64,000 bases of DNA from Telluribacter humicola. Its GTDB lineage: Bacteria > Bacteroidota > Bacteroidia > Cytophagales > Spirosomataceae. The notes beneath the pieces were generated by a model. The model had not been told where the DNA came from, did no database searches, and saw only the letters and a list, made by a program, of their open reading frames with translations. Both the position numbers and the translations under genes were made by a program. Of this stretch, positions 8,395 to 17,295 are shown in pieces (the stretch's first letter is position 1; each line of letters starts with the position of its first letter). The DNA lies in contig NZ_JAFIQT010000007.1 in assembly GCF_017355935.1 (NCBI RefSeq), positions 62,001 to 126,000 on the forward strand. Reading direction: 5' to 3'.

Positions 8395-9759
8395 TTATAT
8401 AGTTTGGCTGAACAGCGTAGTCTGAGGTATATCAGCCCAAAGACGAGCATCAAAGGCCATACAGACGTTCCGGACGAAGCTCTTTCCCTTTTCAGTAACC
8501 CGAAGATGGAAAGGGTTAATTTCAATCAGCCCGTCCTTTTCCATTTCTTCGAGTCGTTCCAATCCATCATAGAAGCCTCCGCACACATCGCCGGTACCAT
8601 CCCAGCGGGTTTCGAAGTTACACATGATACGCTGGATATGACGGCGCAGGATCAGGTCTTCACGTGACTGCACATGACCTCTGAAGAAAGGCAGTTCGCC
8701 TGCTTCCAGCCGCTTGTAGTACGCCTCTACTCCCTTCTCGTTCTGAACGTACCCCCACCAGGCATCGCTGATGGCAGAAGTACCCAACCCTACGAGCAGG
8801 GCCGTTTGAGTATCCGTATAGCCCATGAAGTTGCGGTGTAGACGACCTTCGGCGAAAGCTTTGTAAAGACCGTCTGTCTTAAGCGAAAAGTGATCCATAC
8901 CAATATCCACATAACCGGCCATTTCGAGGGCACCGCGACAGGTTTCGTAGATCGCCAGCTTCTTCATCGAGTCCGGTAGATCCTCCTCGGTAAAGCGTCG
9001 CTGACCGGGCTTTACCCAGGGTACATGCGCATAGCTGTAGAAAGCGATGCGGTCGGGACGCAGGTTGATGACCTGGAAAATAGTGGTAGTCATGGAGCAT
9101 ACCTTCTGCTGGGGCAGACCGTATACTACGTCAAAGTTGACAGAAGTATAGCCCAGCTCACGCGCCTTCTCGGTCAGGTGCTTCACCTGATCGTAGGTCT
9201 GGTGGCGGTTGATGATTTCGAGTACCAGCGGATTGAAATCCTGTACACCTATGCTCACCCGGCGGAAGCCTACTTCGTAGAGGGCCTCCAGGTGCTCATC
9301 AGTTGTATTGCCGGGATGCGCTTCAAAGCTGAACTCAGCTTGTGGGTGTACATCGGCTCCGGCCAGTATGCCGTTGATAAGCTCCTTAAGGTGAGCCGGG
9401 CTGAAGAAGGTAGGAGTACCTCCACCGATATGTATCTCACGGATCAGAGGGCGGGTATCACCAAATACCTGCAGGTACAGGGCCCACTCTTTCAGGAGGG
9501 CCTCCATGTAGGGGCGCTCTACTTTATGGTTAACTGTGATGCGCGTGTTGCAACCACAGTAGGTACAGAGGCTTTCGCAAAAAGGAATATGAATATACAG
9601 GCTGATGCCTTGCTTACTGTTGGTAACGGCAAAGGTATCCGAAACGAGTTCTCCCCACCGCTCAGCGGTAGGAGGTGTCTTTTGCCAGTAAGGAACGGTG
9701 GGATAGCTGGTATACCGAGGTCCCGGCACGTTGTATTTCTGCAGCAGGTTGTGGTCCAT
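8395..9759 (-). CDS. hemN: Oxygen-independent coproporphyrinogen III oxidase
   Basis: A 454-residue radical-SAM enzyme that decarboxylates coproporphyrinogen III to protoporphyrinogen IX without oxygen in heme synthesis. The N-terminus has the HemN motif PGPRYTSYPT, and the cluster-binding motif CESLCTYCGC gives Cys61, Cys65, Cys68 plus the HemN-typical Cys70. IGGGTPTFF is the SAM-binding GGGTP motif, and the C-terminal HemN domain is complete. This fits true HemN rather than HemW. It is monocistronic, with an FNR-box-like palindrome 91 bp before the start codon, consistent with low-oxygen induction. Confidence 0.95.
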   Translation of the reverse strand: MDHNLLQKYNVPGPRYTSYPTVPYWQKTPPTAERWGELVSDTFAVTNSKQGISLYIHIPFCESLCTYCGCNTRITVNHKVERPYMEALLKEWALYLQVFGDTRPLIREIHIGGGTPTFFSPAHLKELINGILAGADVHPQAEFSFEAHPGNTTDEHLEALYEVGFRRVSIGVQDFNPLVLEIINRHQTYDQVKHLTEKARELGYTSVNFDVVYGLPQQKVCSMTTTIFQVINLRPDRIAFYSYAHVPWVKPGQRRFTEEDLPDSMKKLAIYETCRGALEMAGYVDIGMDHFSLKTDGLYKAFAEGRLHRNFMGYTDTQTALLVGLGTSAISDAWWGYVQNEKGVEAYYKRLEAGELPFFRGHVQSREDLILRRHIQRIMCNFETRWDGTGDVCGGFYDGLERLEEMEKDGLIEINPFHLRVTEKGKSFVRNVCMAFDARLWADIPQTTLFSQTI

Positions 9760-9818
9760 AGGGAGCTGGGTTGTTAGTTTCGATTTTTCAGAGCCGGATA
9801 TAGCTCTCTATTTTTCAT

Positions 9819-9861
9819 CAAAACTATACAAGCGCCGCCCCTAAAAACATGACGTAAGTCA
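9819..9861 (-). promoter_or_regulatory. hemN promoter with FNR-box-like operator
   Basis: On the minus strand a perfect Bacteroidota -7 box, TAGTTTTG, lies at 9826-9819. The palindrome TGAC-GTAA-GTCA lies at 9850-9861. The two centres are 33 bp apart, so the operator would be near -40, the class II activator position. The plus-strand context ATGACGTAAGTCAGGTTT matches the ccoS and ccoI sites. The boxes are seen; their use is inferred. Confidence 0.65.
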
Positions 9862-9883
9862 GGTTTAAGGATGACTTAAAAGG

Positions 9884-10663
9884 TCAACTAACTGCTCTGT
9901 ACTTACCCTCAAAAAACAGCCTTGGTTCCACCAGATCCCTACCTGCCTCATAGTCAAATTTAAACTTTTGCTGGAGGTTTGATATTGTATTTAGCTCAGC
10001 CATAAAGCGACGGTTCTCAATAATAAATCGTACATCGAATCCATCTGCATCATAGACAAACTCCTCTGTGGTAGGATGTCCTATCGCACCAAAAGAATGG
10101 TTCAGGGAGAATATCGCCCTAGTTATATGCTGAAAGTCTTTCTTTACGGCTCTGCTGGCTGCCGCCGCCTCTTCCTGACTGGCCGCCTCGTAAGCCAGAT
10201 AGTATATCCGGAAGTAGTCATGGAAGAATGCTTTTACCTCTTCCTGCCCGGCCAGGATGTCATCACAGAGCAGGCCACTAACCGTCTTTCGAAAACAGGA
10301 GAGTAAAGAATAGCATTCAAGATCACACTCAAGCTGCTTGTGCGGAATAGTAGACTGGAAGTAATACTGCAGGTTATTTGAGTATGCTACATGTTTGAGA
10401 TTAGTGTCCGTACCTACATGCCCATAGTATACCAGATATGCATCGCCAATTTTAAAGGTACTTTGGGGAGGCCTGACTATGACCGGTAGCTTCCCACTCA
10501 GCTTCTCAAAACCTTCTTCACACAAAAACCAGAAGTAGATGCCCATCTGATCAGGTACCTGTGCATGATTTTCATGACGGGCTTCCAGCAGGGCCTCATA
10601 CGGTAGAGCAGAGAAATAAGGCTGAACGTCATCCGGTGAGTTGAAGTGCTTCATGAGTATCAA
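9884..10663 (-). CDS. Conserved-type hypothetical protein, 259 aa
   Basis: I do not recognise the family. It is a soluble protein with no signal peptide. Residues about 39-90 contain MGIYFWFLCEEGF and then YLVYYGHVG, which faintly recall the GIY...YIG strands of GIY-YIG domains, but the order of catalytic residues is not clear. The middle is helical with an alanine/glutamate-rich stretch (AASQEEAAAASRAVK), and the end holds a basic segment (NLQQKFKFDYEAGRD). An ATG at 10655-10657 is an alternative start. It lies between hemN and the cco operon, but its own upstream region lacks the TGAC-N4-GTCA site. Codon use resembles its neighbours. Confidence 0.7.
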   Translation of the reverse strand: MILMKHFNSPDDVQPYFSALPYEALLEARHENHAQVPDQMGIYFWFLCEEGFEKLSGKLPVIVRPPQSTFKIGDAYLVYYGHVGTDTNLKHVAYSNNLQYYFQSTIPHKQLECDLECYSLLSCFRKTVSGLLCDDILAGQEEVKAFFHDYFRIYYLAYEAASQEEAAAASRAVKKDFQHITRAIFSLNHSFGAIGHPTTEEFVYDADGFDVRFIIENRRFMAELNTISNLQQKFKFDYEAGRDLVEPRLFFEGKYRAVS

Positions 10664-10819
10664 TGGTGTTGCTGGGATCTATTACTTTAAAGTACACGAA
10701 GTACCCAAACTACTGCCAGGGGGTACTTGACATTTATTGTCAGAAATAAAAAGAGGAGCCAGGGAAAATTACAGAAGTTCTACTTGGCTCCACACAACAC
10801 ACTCATCTACTATATCTAT

Positions 10820-11542
10820 CTACTGCTCCACACCCTTATGGCAAATTGGAATTTCAGTATGCGTACCGTGGCCCCCTCCCCCTACCGGAGGGTGAATAAG
10901 TACTCCACGCACGACGATCCAGATGCCGGCTACAGCTACCAGTACGGGGGTAAGGCGGCGAATGCGGGTGCGGAGTGTGGGGGTAAACCATTGCTTAAAG
11001 AAGCCTACGGCCATCATGGCGGGCATGGTACCCAGGCCAAACAAGAACATAAAAGCTGCTCCGCGCAGAGCGCTACCCGTAGCTACCGAACTTACCACCG
11101 CCATGTACACCAGCCCGCAGGGTAGTAGCCCGTTGAGCATACCTAAGCCTACCCAACCCGCTACACTACGGCTGCTGAGCAGTCGGGCCATGCGGCTCTT
11201 GATGGTCTGAACAAACTGCTGCCATACCGGTGGTGGGTGCAACCTACTCTCCAGCTTCGCAGGCCACAGCACGTAGGCCAGCATCAGGAGCCCCGCCCCA
11301 ATAGTGAGGTACCGCAGATAGCCCATCAACGCGAACGAACTACCCAGCAAACCAAAGAGTCCACCTAACAAGGCGTAGGTAGTAGCCCGGCCACCGTTGT
11401 AGGCCAGCAGGCCCACCAACTGCTGCCAGCGGCTGCCCTTATGTACCGGCAACGCCAGCGCGATGGGGCCACACATACCTACGCAGTGGAAGCTGCTCAT
11501 AAGCCCCATACTCAGGGCCAGGTAAGGAAGCAGGGTTTCCAT
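10820..11542 (-). CDS. TauE/SafE-type membrane protein of the cbb3 oxidase operon
   Basis: A 240-residue integral membrane protein with about six transmembrane helices. Near residue 18 it has SSFHCVGMCGPIALAL, a His/Cys motif typical of the TauE/SafE subfamily found next to fixGH genes, where it is often labelled sulfite exporter although a role in metal (copper) handling for the oxidase is also plausible. It begins 12 bp after the ccoH stop and is the last gene of the operon. The glycine/His-rich C-terminus (PPVGGGGHGTHTE) is in keeping with metal binding. Confidence 0.85.
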   Translation of the reverse strand: METLLPYLALSMGLMSSFHCVGMCGPIALALPVHKGSRWQQLVGLLAYNGGRATTYALLGGLFGLLGSSFALMGYLRYLTIGAGLLMLAYVLWPAKLESRLHPPPVWQQFVQTIKSRMARLLSSRSVAGWVGLGMLNGLLPCGLVYMAVVSSVATGSALRGAAFMFLFGLGTMPAMMAVGFFKQWFTPTLRTRIRRLTPVLVAVAGIWIVVRGVLIHPPVGGGGHGTHTEIPICHKGVEQ

Positions 11543-11554
11543 GGCTAGTCGGAT

Positions 11555-12001
11555 TTACTCACTGATAACAATAGTACCTTCATTCCAGTAGGTAGCTGCA
11601 CCGGCCTGCCAGTCAATCTGCAGCTGGTAACGTCCGGCCTGCAGCTTGTTGGCGGGGATCAGCTGTACTCCTTCTGCACCGGCTTTCACCTCAAAATGGG
11701 TATCCTTGCGGTTATCCGCCGGGCAGTACAGGTTAATGGTACCTTTCAGTTGCTCTGGTGCCAGCCCCTGCGGGAAACGAATTACAACTCCCTCCTCGGC
11801 TACCTCCCAGCGGAGCGGCTCAGCCAGGGCATTGGTCCTGTTCATTTTGTCCAGCTTCTTCTGGAAGCCTAGTTCCTGCTCATAGTAGTTGTCGGCTACC
11901 AGATCTATCTTTTGGCGCATGCTCATGGTGACCAGAGTCAACATGCCGATTACAAAGCCGGCATAAAGCATCGCAATGCCAGTTCCCCAATTGAATTTCA
12001 T
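11555..12001 (-). CDS. ccoH: cbb3 oxidase assembly protein FixH/CcoH
   Basis: 148 residues: one N-terminal transmembrane helix (WGTGIAMLYAGFVIGMLTLV), then a periplasmic beta-rich domain. DNYYEQELGFQKKLDKMNR at about 37-55 matches the FixH signature (YY...E...Q..id). FixH/CcoH is needed for stable assembly of cbb3 oxidase and works with the copper ATPase CcoI. It sits between ccoG and the TauE/SafE gene in the usual order. Confidence 0.88.
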   Translation of the reverse strand: MKFNWGTGIAMLYAGFVIGMLTLVTMSMRQKIDLVADNYYEQELGFQKKLDKMNRTNALAEPLRWEVAEEGVVIRFPQGLAPEQLKGTINLYCPADNRKDTHFEVKAGAEGVQLIPANKLQAGRYQLQIDWQAGAATYWNEGTIVISE

Positions 12002-12184
12002 GGTTTTAGTGCTTTAGGCCGTATGCTTTATGCAGTAGGCAGTTTTAAAATTTTTATCTTTATCACAGCGTTTCATGGAGTTTTTATACTGAGTCTCACA
12101 GAGTACTCTTTTACCTCTGTGTCTACCTCCTTTTACTCTGTGGTTATTCTTTTTTATAAAATGCTAATAGCTAAAAGCTAATTA
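12002..12184. repeat. Spacer in the cco operon with CTCTGTG repeats
   Basis: The 183-bp gap between ccoG and ccoH is the only long one in the operon. It contains CACAGAG at 12097-12103 and two direct copies of CTCTGTG at 12115-12121 and 12136-12142 (21-bp period), each preceded by TTTTAC/TTTTA. The first pair can form a hairpin. No small gene was found here. Confidence 0.55.
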
Positions 12185-13597
12185 CTATTCCTCCGGAGCG
12201 ATGAAGGTGGTGCTGAATTCTTCCAGCTTTTGGCTCTCCTCCAGTACCGATAGTTTTACCTCATTTTTGCGGCCGGCCAGGGATGACTTAGGTACTGTGA
12301 TGAATACTGTCCCCTCTGACATACCCGCTCCTTCCAGAGTCAGGTCGGGCTTACCCGCAAAGCGGAGGGTACCGCCGGGGGTATCGACCCGTAGCGTAGG
12401 ATTGATCGTGCGGTTGGTCTTGTTGAATATCTTAAAGGTATATAGGTTGCTGATGCTGCCATCGGGGTTTTCGATGTACTGTGTACCGGGTACCCGCAGC
12501 AGGGTAGTTTCGGTGTGGGTACGGGTTACAACCATGTACCCCAGTACACTCCACAACAGGACCAGTACGGCTATGTAGCCATAGGTACGGGTGGTAAATA
12601 ATTTATTGCTACCCTTGGTAATGGCATTTTCGGAGGTATAGCGGATCAGTCCTTTCTCGAATCCTACCTTTTCCATGATGTTATCGCAGGCGTCGATACA
12701 GGCTGTACAGCTGACACATTCCATCTGGATACCATTCCGAATATCAATACCCGTAGGACATACATTTACGCACTGCAGGCAACTGATACAGTCACCGGCA
12801 TTGCGATCCTGGTGCTTGCGTAGCTTCTCCCGGGGCTCACCCCGCTTGTAGTCGTAAGCTACCACTACCGAGTTGCGATCCATCAGTACTCCCTGCAGGC
12901 GGCCGTAAGGACATACTACCGTACAGGCCTGATCGCGCAGCCAGGTAAAGTTGAAGAAGAAGATAGCCGTAAAAACTACCACACCGGAAAAAAGTCCCGG
13001 ATTTTCAGAAACAGGCTCGGTTACTATCTTTTGCAGCTCATCCACGCCTACTCCGTAAGCCAGCAGCAGGTTGGCGATCAGGAATGAGATAAATAGAAAG
13101 ATAGTCCATTTGGCGCCCTTCTTCATGATTTTATCCGAGGTCCAGGGAGCTTTGTCGAGGGCTATCTGCTTGGGACGGTCACCTTCGATGGCATACTCAA
13201 TCTTGCGGAATACCATTTCCATGAACACCGTCTGAGGGCAGGCCCAGCCGCACCACAACCGGCCAAAGATGGTCGTAAACAGCACAATAAATACCATGAA
13301 CGACAGCATCGTAAGCCCAAAAAGCCAGTAGTCCTGCGGACCGATGAAGAGGCCGAACACGATGATCTTGCGTTCGATAATATTGAAGAGAAATAACGGC
13401 TGGTCGTTGACCTTAATGAAAGGTGTCACAAACAGGACCGTCAGTAACGCCACCGTAAACCATACCCGGCGGTTGTGCCAGGGCCCGGTTGGCTTCTGCG
13501 GATAAAACCAGTTGCGCTTGCCATCCTCCCGCACTTCATTGAAGTGGTCGCGGAATGACTCGTCGGCAACGGACCAGGCGGTTGATGAAGATTGCAT
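12185..13597 (-). CDS. ccoG: Cytochrome c oxidase accessory protein CcoG/FixG
   Basis: A 470-residue membrane iron-sulfur protein. It has several N-terminal transmembrane helices with a CGWACPQTVFMEM motif near residue 120, then a two-cluster ferredoxin domain near 255-300 (CISCLQCVNVCPTGID and CVSCTACIDACDNIM), a further membrane helix near 345, and a C-terminal immunoglobulin-like FixG domain. In this family CcoG reduces Cu(II) to Cu(I) for insertion into cbb3 oxidase. It lies 69 bp downstream of ccoP. Confidence 0.95.
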   Translation of the reverse strand: MQSSSTAWSVADESFRDHFNEVREDGKRNWFYPQKPTGPWHNRRVWFTVALLTVLFVTPFIKVNDQPLFLFNIIERKIIVFGLFIGPQDYWLFGLTMLSFMVFIVLFTTIFGRLWCGWACPQTVFMEMVFRKIEYAIEGDRPKQIALDKAPWTSDKIMKKGAKWTIFLFISFLIANLLLAYGVGVDELQKIVTEPVSENPGLFSGVVVFTAIFFFNFTWLRDQACTVVCPYGRLQGVLMDRNSVVVAYDYKRGEPREKLRKHQDRNAGDCISCLQCVNVCPTGIDIRNGIQMECVSCTACIDACDNIMEKVGFEKGLIRYTSENAITKGSNKLFTTRTYGYIAVLVLLWSVLGYMVVTRTHTETTLLRVPGTQYIENPDGSISNLYTFKIFNKTNRTINPTLRVDTPGGTLRFAGKPDLTLEGAGMSEGTVFITVPKSSLAGRKNEVKLSVLEESQKLEEFSTTFIAPEE

Positions 13598-13666
13598 TTT
13601 AAATGTTCTTTACGTGGTATGGGTTGTTTCCCGAAGGGCGGCCAGTACCTCCCTCCGGGGCATTTC

Positions 13667-14713
13667 TTATTGATTCAAAGCTACGGCCTTGTCCTTGGTA
13701 GGAGCGGCGCCGTCTTCGGTATACTGCTCACCCTGAGGTTCCTTAGGATTAGCGGGCTTAGTACCTTTGAGAGAGATCACATAGCTGGACACCTTCTGAA
13801 TATCGGTCGGGCTCAACTGCTTCTCCCAGGAGATCATCCCTTTCTCGGGGATACCATACTTGATGGTTTTGAATACATCCTTGACACCACCACCGTGCAG
13901 CCAGTACTCATCAGTCAGGTTAGGCCCCACGACTCCACCCCCTTCGGGACCGTGGCAAGCGGCGCATTTCTCCATATATATTACTGACCCCTCCTTCAGT
14001 ACTCCCTCCTCTTCCAGCAGGGTTACAGAGTTCTCGTCGATGCTGGCTCCTACTTTTTCGAGATAGGCCTTCTTCGCTACTTCGGCTTGTGCTATCTCTT
14101 TGTCCAGCTCAGCCTGCTGCAGGTCACCAAATCCAGAGTGATAGTAGATGACGTAAGCAAAAGCAATGAATATGGTACCTACAAACAGGAACTGCAGCCA
14201 GGGAGGCATACGGTTGTCCAGCTCGTGAATGCCGTCATAGTCGTGGTCCGCAATCAGGATTTTCTTCTCTTCGGTCAGAGATACGCTGAATCCACTGAAA
14301 CGGCTCCACCAGCTGACATTTGACTCAGGAGCAGTATCCAGAGCTTCCGCCGCTTTCTTATTAGCCGAAACTCTCTGGAGAACTATGACTGCCTGTATCA
14401 GTACAATCACCAGCGTCAGAATAAGCAGTCCCAACAAACCCGTCAGCAGACCAATATTTAAACTTTCGTTGGGCGACGGGGTAGTACTTTGCGCATTGGC
14501 CGCCGGAATCACGAAGAAGGCTAGCAGCGCCAAAGCTCCCTTACGCAGGACACCGTCGTCAAGCGGTATCTTACTCACAGCCTCCACCTTTTTACGATCC
14601 ATCTGGATCACATACCAGAGCAATATCACAAAGAAGAGAAAGAAGATCACCAGCGAAATCAGCGGGAAGATGCTGACACCGGATATAGTTTCGAGATAAT
14701 TACGGAATTTCAT
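13667..14713 (-). CDS. ccoP: cbb3 oxidase subunit CcoP with fused CcoQ-like N-terminus
   Basis: 348 residues. The first 55 look like CcoQ: one hydrophobic helix followed by the basic segment YVIQMDRKKVEAVSKIPLDD. Two more helices follow (about 85-113 and 171-191), and a single cytochrome c domain has heme site Cys250-Ala-Ala-Cys253-His254. Proteobacterial CcoP has two heme c sites, so this is the one-heme form. It delivers electrons to CcoNO. A second hydrophobic stretch ending in AANAQ near residue 74 resembles an internal signal sequence. It is in the operon between ccoNO and ccoG. Confidence 0.93.
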   Translation of the reverse strand: MKFRNYLETISGVSIFPLISLVIFFLFFVILLWYVIQMDRKKVEAVSKIPLDDGVLRKGALALLAFFVIPAANAQSTTPSPNESLNIGLLTGLLGLLILTLVIVLIQAVIVLQRVSANKKAAEALDTAPESNVSWWSRFSGFSVSLTEEKKILIADHDYDGIHELDNRMPPWLQFLFVGTIFIAFAYVIYYHSGFGDLQQAELDKEIAQAEVAKKAYLEKVGASIDENSVTLLEEEGVLKEGSVIYMEKCAACHGPEGGGVVGPNLTDEYWLHGGGVKDVFKTIKYGIPEKGMISWEKQLSPTDIQKVSSYVISLKGTKPANPKEPQGEQYTEDGAAPTKDKAVALNQ

Positions 14714-14792
14714 CGGTTTGTATGTTTTAGGCTTTGGGAGGAGGAAAGCTGATACACTTCTTTCCTCCTTTCCTGCTTTTCTTCTTTTTTCC

Positions 14793-16958
14793 TTATTTAA
14801 CAGCTACGCCTTGCTGAGCTTTGATGTCGGTACCCATGCGCTGCAGGTAAGCGATAAGCGCGATGATCTCCTTGTCGGACTTCGTCTTGATACCGCTCTG
14901 CTTCAGGCTCTCGGTGATTTTGTCAGCCTGCTTCTGCAGGTCTTGGTTAGCCAGCTGGTCATAGCCTTCATCGTAAGGTACTCCCAGGGTCTGCATGGCT
15001 CTGATCTTAGCAGCCGTAGTGGTGGTATCGAGCTGGTCTTCCAGCAACCAGGAGTACTTCGGCATAATTGAGCCCGGCGACATACTGGTTGGGTCATCCA
15101 TGTGGTTGTAGTGCCATGAGTCAGGGTACTTACCACCTATGCGGTGCAAATCCGGACCGGTACGCTTAGATCCCCACTGGAACGGACGGTCGTACACGAA
15201 CTCACCGGCTTTGGAGTACTCACCGTAGCGCTCAATCTCGTCGCGGAAGGGGCGCACCATCTGAGAGTGACATACGTAGCAGCCTTCCCGTACGTAGATA
15301 TCACGACCTTGTAGTTCAAGCGGTGTGTAAGGTTGTACACTGGCGATGGTAGGCACGTTGGAGTCGACCATGAAGGTAGGTACCAGTTCTATTAGTCCAC
15401 CAATACCCACGGCTACCAGGGCCATGATGGTCAGGAATACCGGACGGCGTTCAAATATCCGGCGGTGCCAGTGCTCCTGTGGGTCGTTGTGTACTATCGC
15501 AGTCAGAGCGGGAGCCTTAGCGGTCTCAGTAGCAATCAGCTTACCATTCAGAGCGGTCATCAGCAGGTTATAGATCATGACGATAAAACCGATGATGTAC
15601 AGGGTACCACCCACGCCCCGCAGGAAGTACAGCGGTGCCAGTTGGGTTACAGTTTCGAGGAAGTTAGGGTATTTCAACAGACCTTCCTGCGTAAATTCTT
15701 TCCACATGGCACTCTGAATCCAGCCGGCCCAGTACATAGGTACCGCATAAAACAAGATACCAAGGGTACCAATCCAGAAGTGGAAGTTGGCCATTTTAAC
15801 AGAATACAGCGAGCGTCCGTAAATTCGGGGCAGCAACCAGTACAGGATACCGAACAGCAGGAAGCCGTTCCAGCCCAGGGCACCTACGTGTACGTGAGCT
15901 ACGGTCCAGTCGGTGAAGTGGCTGATGGCGTTTACGTTTTTCAGCGACAGCATCGGTCCTTCGAAAGTAGCCATACCGTAAGCCGTAATAGCCACTACCA
16001 TAAATTTAAGTACTACGTCTTCCCGTACTTTATCCCAGGCGCCACGCAGGGTAAACAACCCGTTGATCATACCACCCCATGATGGAGCCAGTAGCATGAT
16101 AGAGAATACAGTACCCAGCGTTTGAGCCCAGTCAGGCAGAGCATTGTACAGCAAGTGGTGAGGACCCGCCCAGATATACAGGAAGATCAAGGCCCAGAAG
16201 TGTACGATAGACAGGCGGTACGAATAGATAGGACGGTTAGCCGCCTTAGGCAGGAAGTAGTACATCATACCCAGGTAAGGGGTAGTCAGGAAGAACGCTA
16301 CCGCGTTGTGACCATACCACCATTGTACCAGCGCATCCTGCACCCCGGCATAGGCCGAGTAGCTTTTCAGGAATGAAACGGGCAGGGCGATGCTATTCAC
16401 CACGTGCAACATGGCTACCGCCACAAACGACGCTATGTAGAACCACACAGCAGCATAGATATGCTCTACCCGACGGTTCAGCATGGTCATCACCAGGTTC
16501 ACAAGGGCTGCTACCCATACTACCGCGATGGCGATGTCAAAAGGCCACTCGAGCTCGGCGTACTCCTTAGAGGTAGTGAAACCCATGGGAAGTGTAATAG
16601 CGGCTCCCAGGATGATCAGCTGCCAGCCCCAGAAGTGAAACTTACTCAGCAGCGGGCTCCACATCGGGGCTTTGAGTACCCGTGGAGCCGAATAGTACAT
16701 GGCGGCAAAAAAGCCGTTACCCACGAAAGCAAAGATCACTGCATTGGTATGCAGCGGACGAATACGTCCAAAAGTAGTGAACGGCAGGTCGAAGTTGAGC
16801 TGCGGAAACGCCAACTGGAAAGCAGCCAGCAGTCCGACGAGCATCCCGATCAGACCGAACACTACGGAGGCAATCGCGAAGTCCCGCACGATCTTGTTGT
16901 CGTACTGAAATTCGTCCAGCTCGACCGGTGCAGCACCTGTATTCAAGACATTTCTCAT
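14793..16958 (-). CDS. ccoNO: cbb3-type cytochrome c oxidase, fused subunits I and II (CcoN-CcoO)
   Basis: 721 residues. Residues about 20-475 are the heme-copper catalytic subunit with some twelve helices and candidate ligands His70 (RPLHTNA), His217 (WYGHNAV), His267/268 (GPHHLLY) and His355/357 (AHVHVG). Residues about 500-721 are CcoO: a membrane anchor followed by the heme c motif Cys560-Tyr-Val-Cys563-His564 and TGPDLHRIGG. In proteobacteria these are two genes; the fusion is common in Bacteroidota. The complex reduces oxygen with high affinity and pumps protons. Second gene of the operon. Confidence 0.97.
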   Translation of the reverse strand: MRNVLNTGAAPVELDEFQYDNKIVRDFAIASVVFGLIGMLVGLLAAFQLAFPQLNFDLPFTTFGRIRPLHTNAVIFAFVGNGFFAAMYYSAPRVLKAPMWSPLLSKFHFWGWQLIILGAAITLPMGFTTSKEYAELEWPFDIAIAVVWVAALVNLVMTMLNRRVEHIYAAVWFYIASFVAVAMLHVVNSIALPVSFLKSYSAYAGVQDALVQWWYGHNAVAFFLTTPYLGMMYYFLPKAANRPIYSYRLSIVHFWALIFLYIWAGPHHLLYNALPDWAQTLGTVFSIMLLAPSWGGMINGLFTLRGAWDKVREDVVLKFMVVAITAYGMATFEGPMLSLKNVNAISHFTDWTVAHVHVGALGWNGFLLFGILYWLLPRIYGRSLYSVKMANFHFWIGTLGILFYAVPMYWAGWIQSAMWKEFTQEGLLKYPNFLETVTQLAPLYFLRGVGGTLYIIGFIVMIYNLLMTALNGKLIATETAKAPALTAIVHNDPQEHWHRRIFERRPVFLTIMALVAVGIGGLIELVPTFMVDSNVPTIASVQPYTPLELQGRDIYVREGCYVCHSQMVRPFRDEIERYGEYSKAGEFVYDRPFQWGSKRTGPDLHRIGGKYPDSWHYNHMDDPTSMSPGSIMPKYSWLLEDQLDTTTTAAKIRAMQTLGVPYDEGYDQLANQDLQKQADKITESLKQSGIKTKSDKEIIALIAYLQRMGTDIKAQQGVAVK

Positions 16959-17016
16959 ATTACTTGTAGTGTTGTTGTTTGTTTTGTGAATGGTTGGTAT
17001 AAGTTAGAGGAGGGTT

Positions 17017-17187
17017 TCAGGCTTTGGGAGCCGCCTGTTTATCCGGCGTGGTATCGTCGAAGAGGATTCGCACCGAAGGCGTGTAGTCGTCGTCGTACTG
17101 TCCGGCACGCACCGACCACACGAAGGCAATCAGAAAGCCCAGGGCGGCCAGAAGGCTAAAACCAATCAGGATAAATAGCGCGCTCAT
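17017..17187 (-). CDS. ccoS: cbb3 oxidase maturation protein CcoS
   Basis: 56 residues starting MSALFILIGFSLLAALGF: one transmembrane helix followed by the CcoS motif WSVRAGQYDD and a short acidic tail. A longer in-frame start at 17256 adds 23 unlike residues and would run into the promoter, so ATG 17185-17187 is preferred. CcoS is needed for cofactor insertion into CcoN. It is the first gene of the operon, 58 bp before ccoNO. Confidence 0.92.
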   Translation of the reverse strand: MSALFILIGFSLLAALGFLIAFVWSVRAGQYDDDYTPSVRILFDDTTPDKQAAPKA

Positions 17188-17229
17188 AGTTGCTGGTGAA
17201 TAGGTTGAATTACTGTTTATTTTCAGGTT

Positions 17230-17295
17230 CAAAACTACTCGGTCCGTAACCGGCAAAGGATGAGCGCTATCAGCCCCGAAAGATGACTTTTGTCA
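17230..17295 (-). promoter_or_regulatory. cco operon promoter with FNR-box-like operator
   Basis: Minus-strand -7 box TAGTTTTG at 17237-17230, identical to that of hemN. Palindrome TGAC-TTTT-GTCA at 17284-17295. Centre-to-centre distance is 56 bp, placing the operator near -63, the class I activator position. The flank ATGACTTTTGTCAGGTTT matches the hemN site outside the N4 spacer. No clear -33 TTG at standard spacing, in keeping with activator dependence. Confidence 0.65.

Noticed and set aside
9025-9777. Plus-strand open frame of 250 codons
   Set aside because: Antisense shadow of hemN, whose radical-SAM motifs are intact on the other strand.
16404-17159. Plus-strand open frame of 251 codons across ccoN
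   Set aside because: It lies antisense to the strongly conserved ccoNO gene and its translation has no protein-like features.
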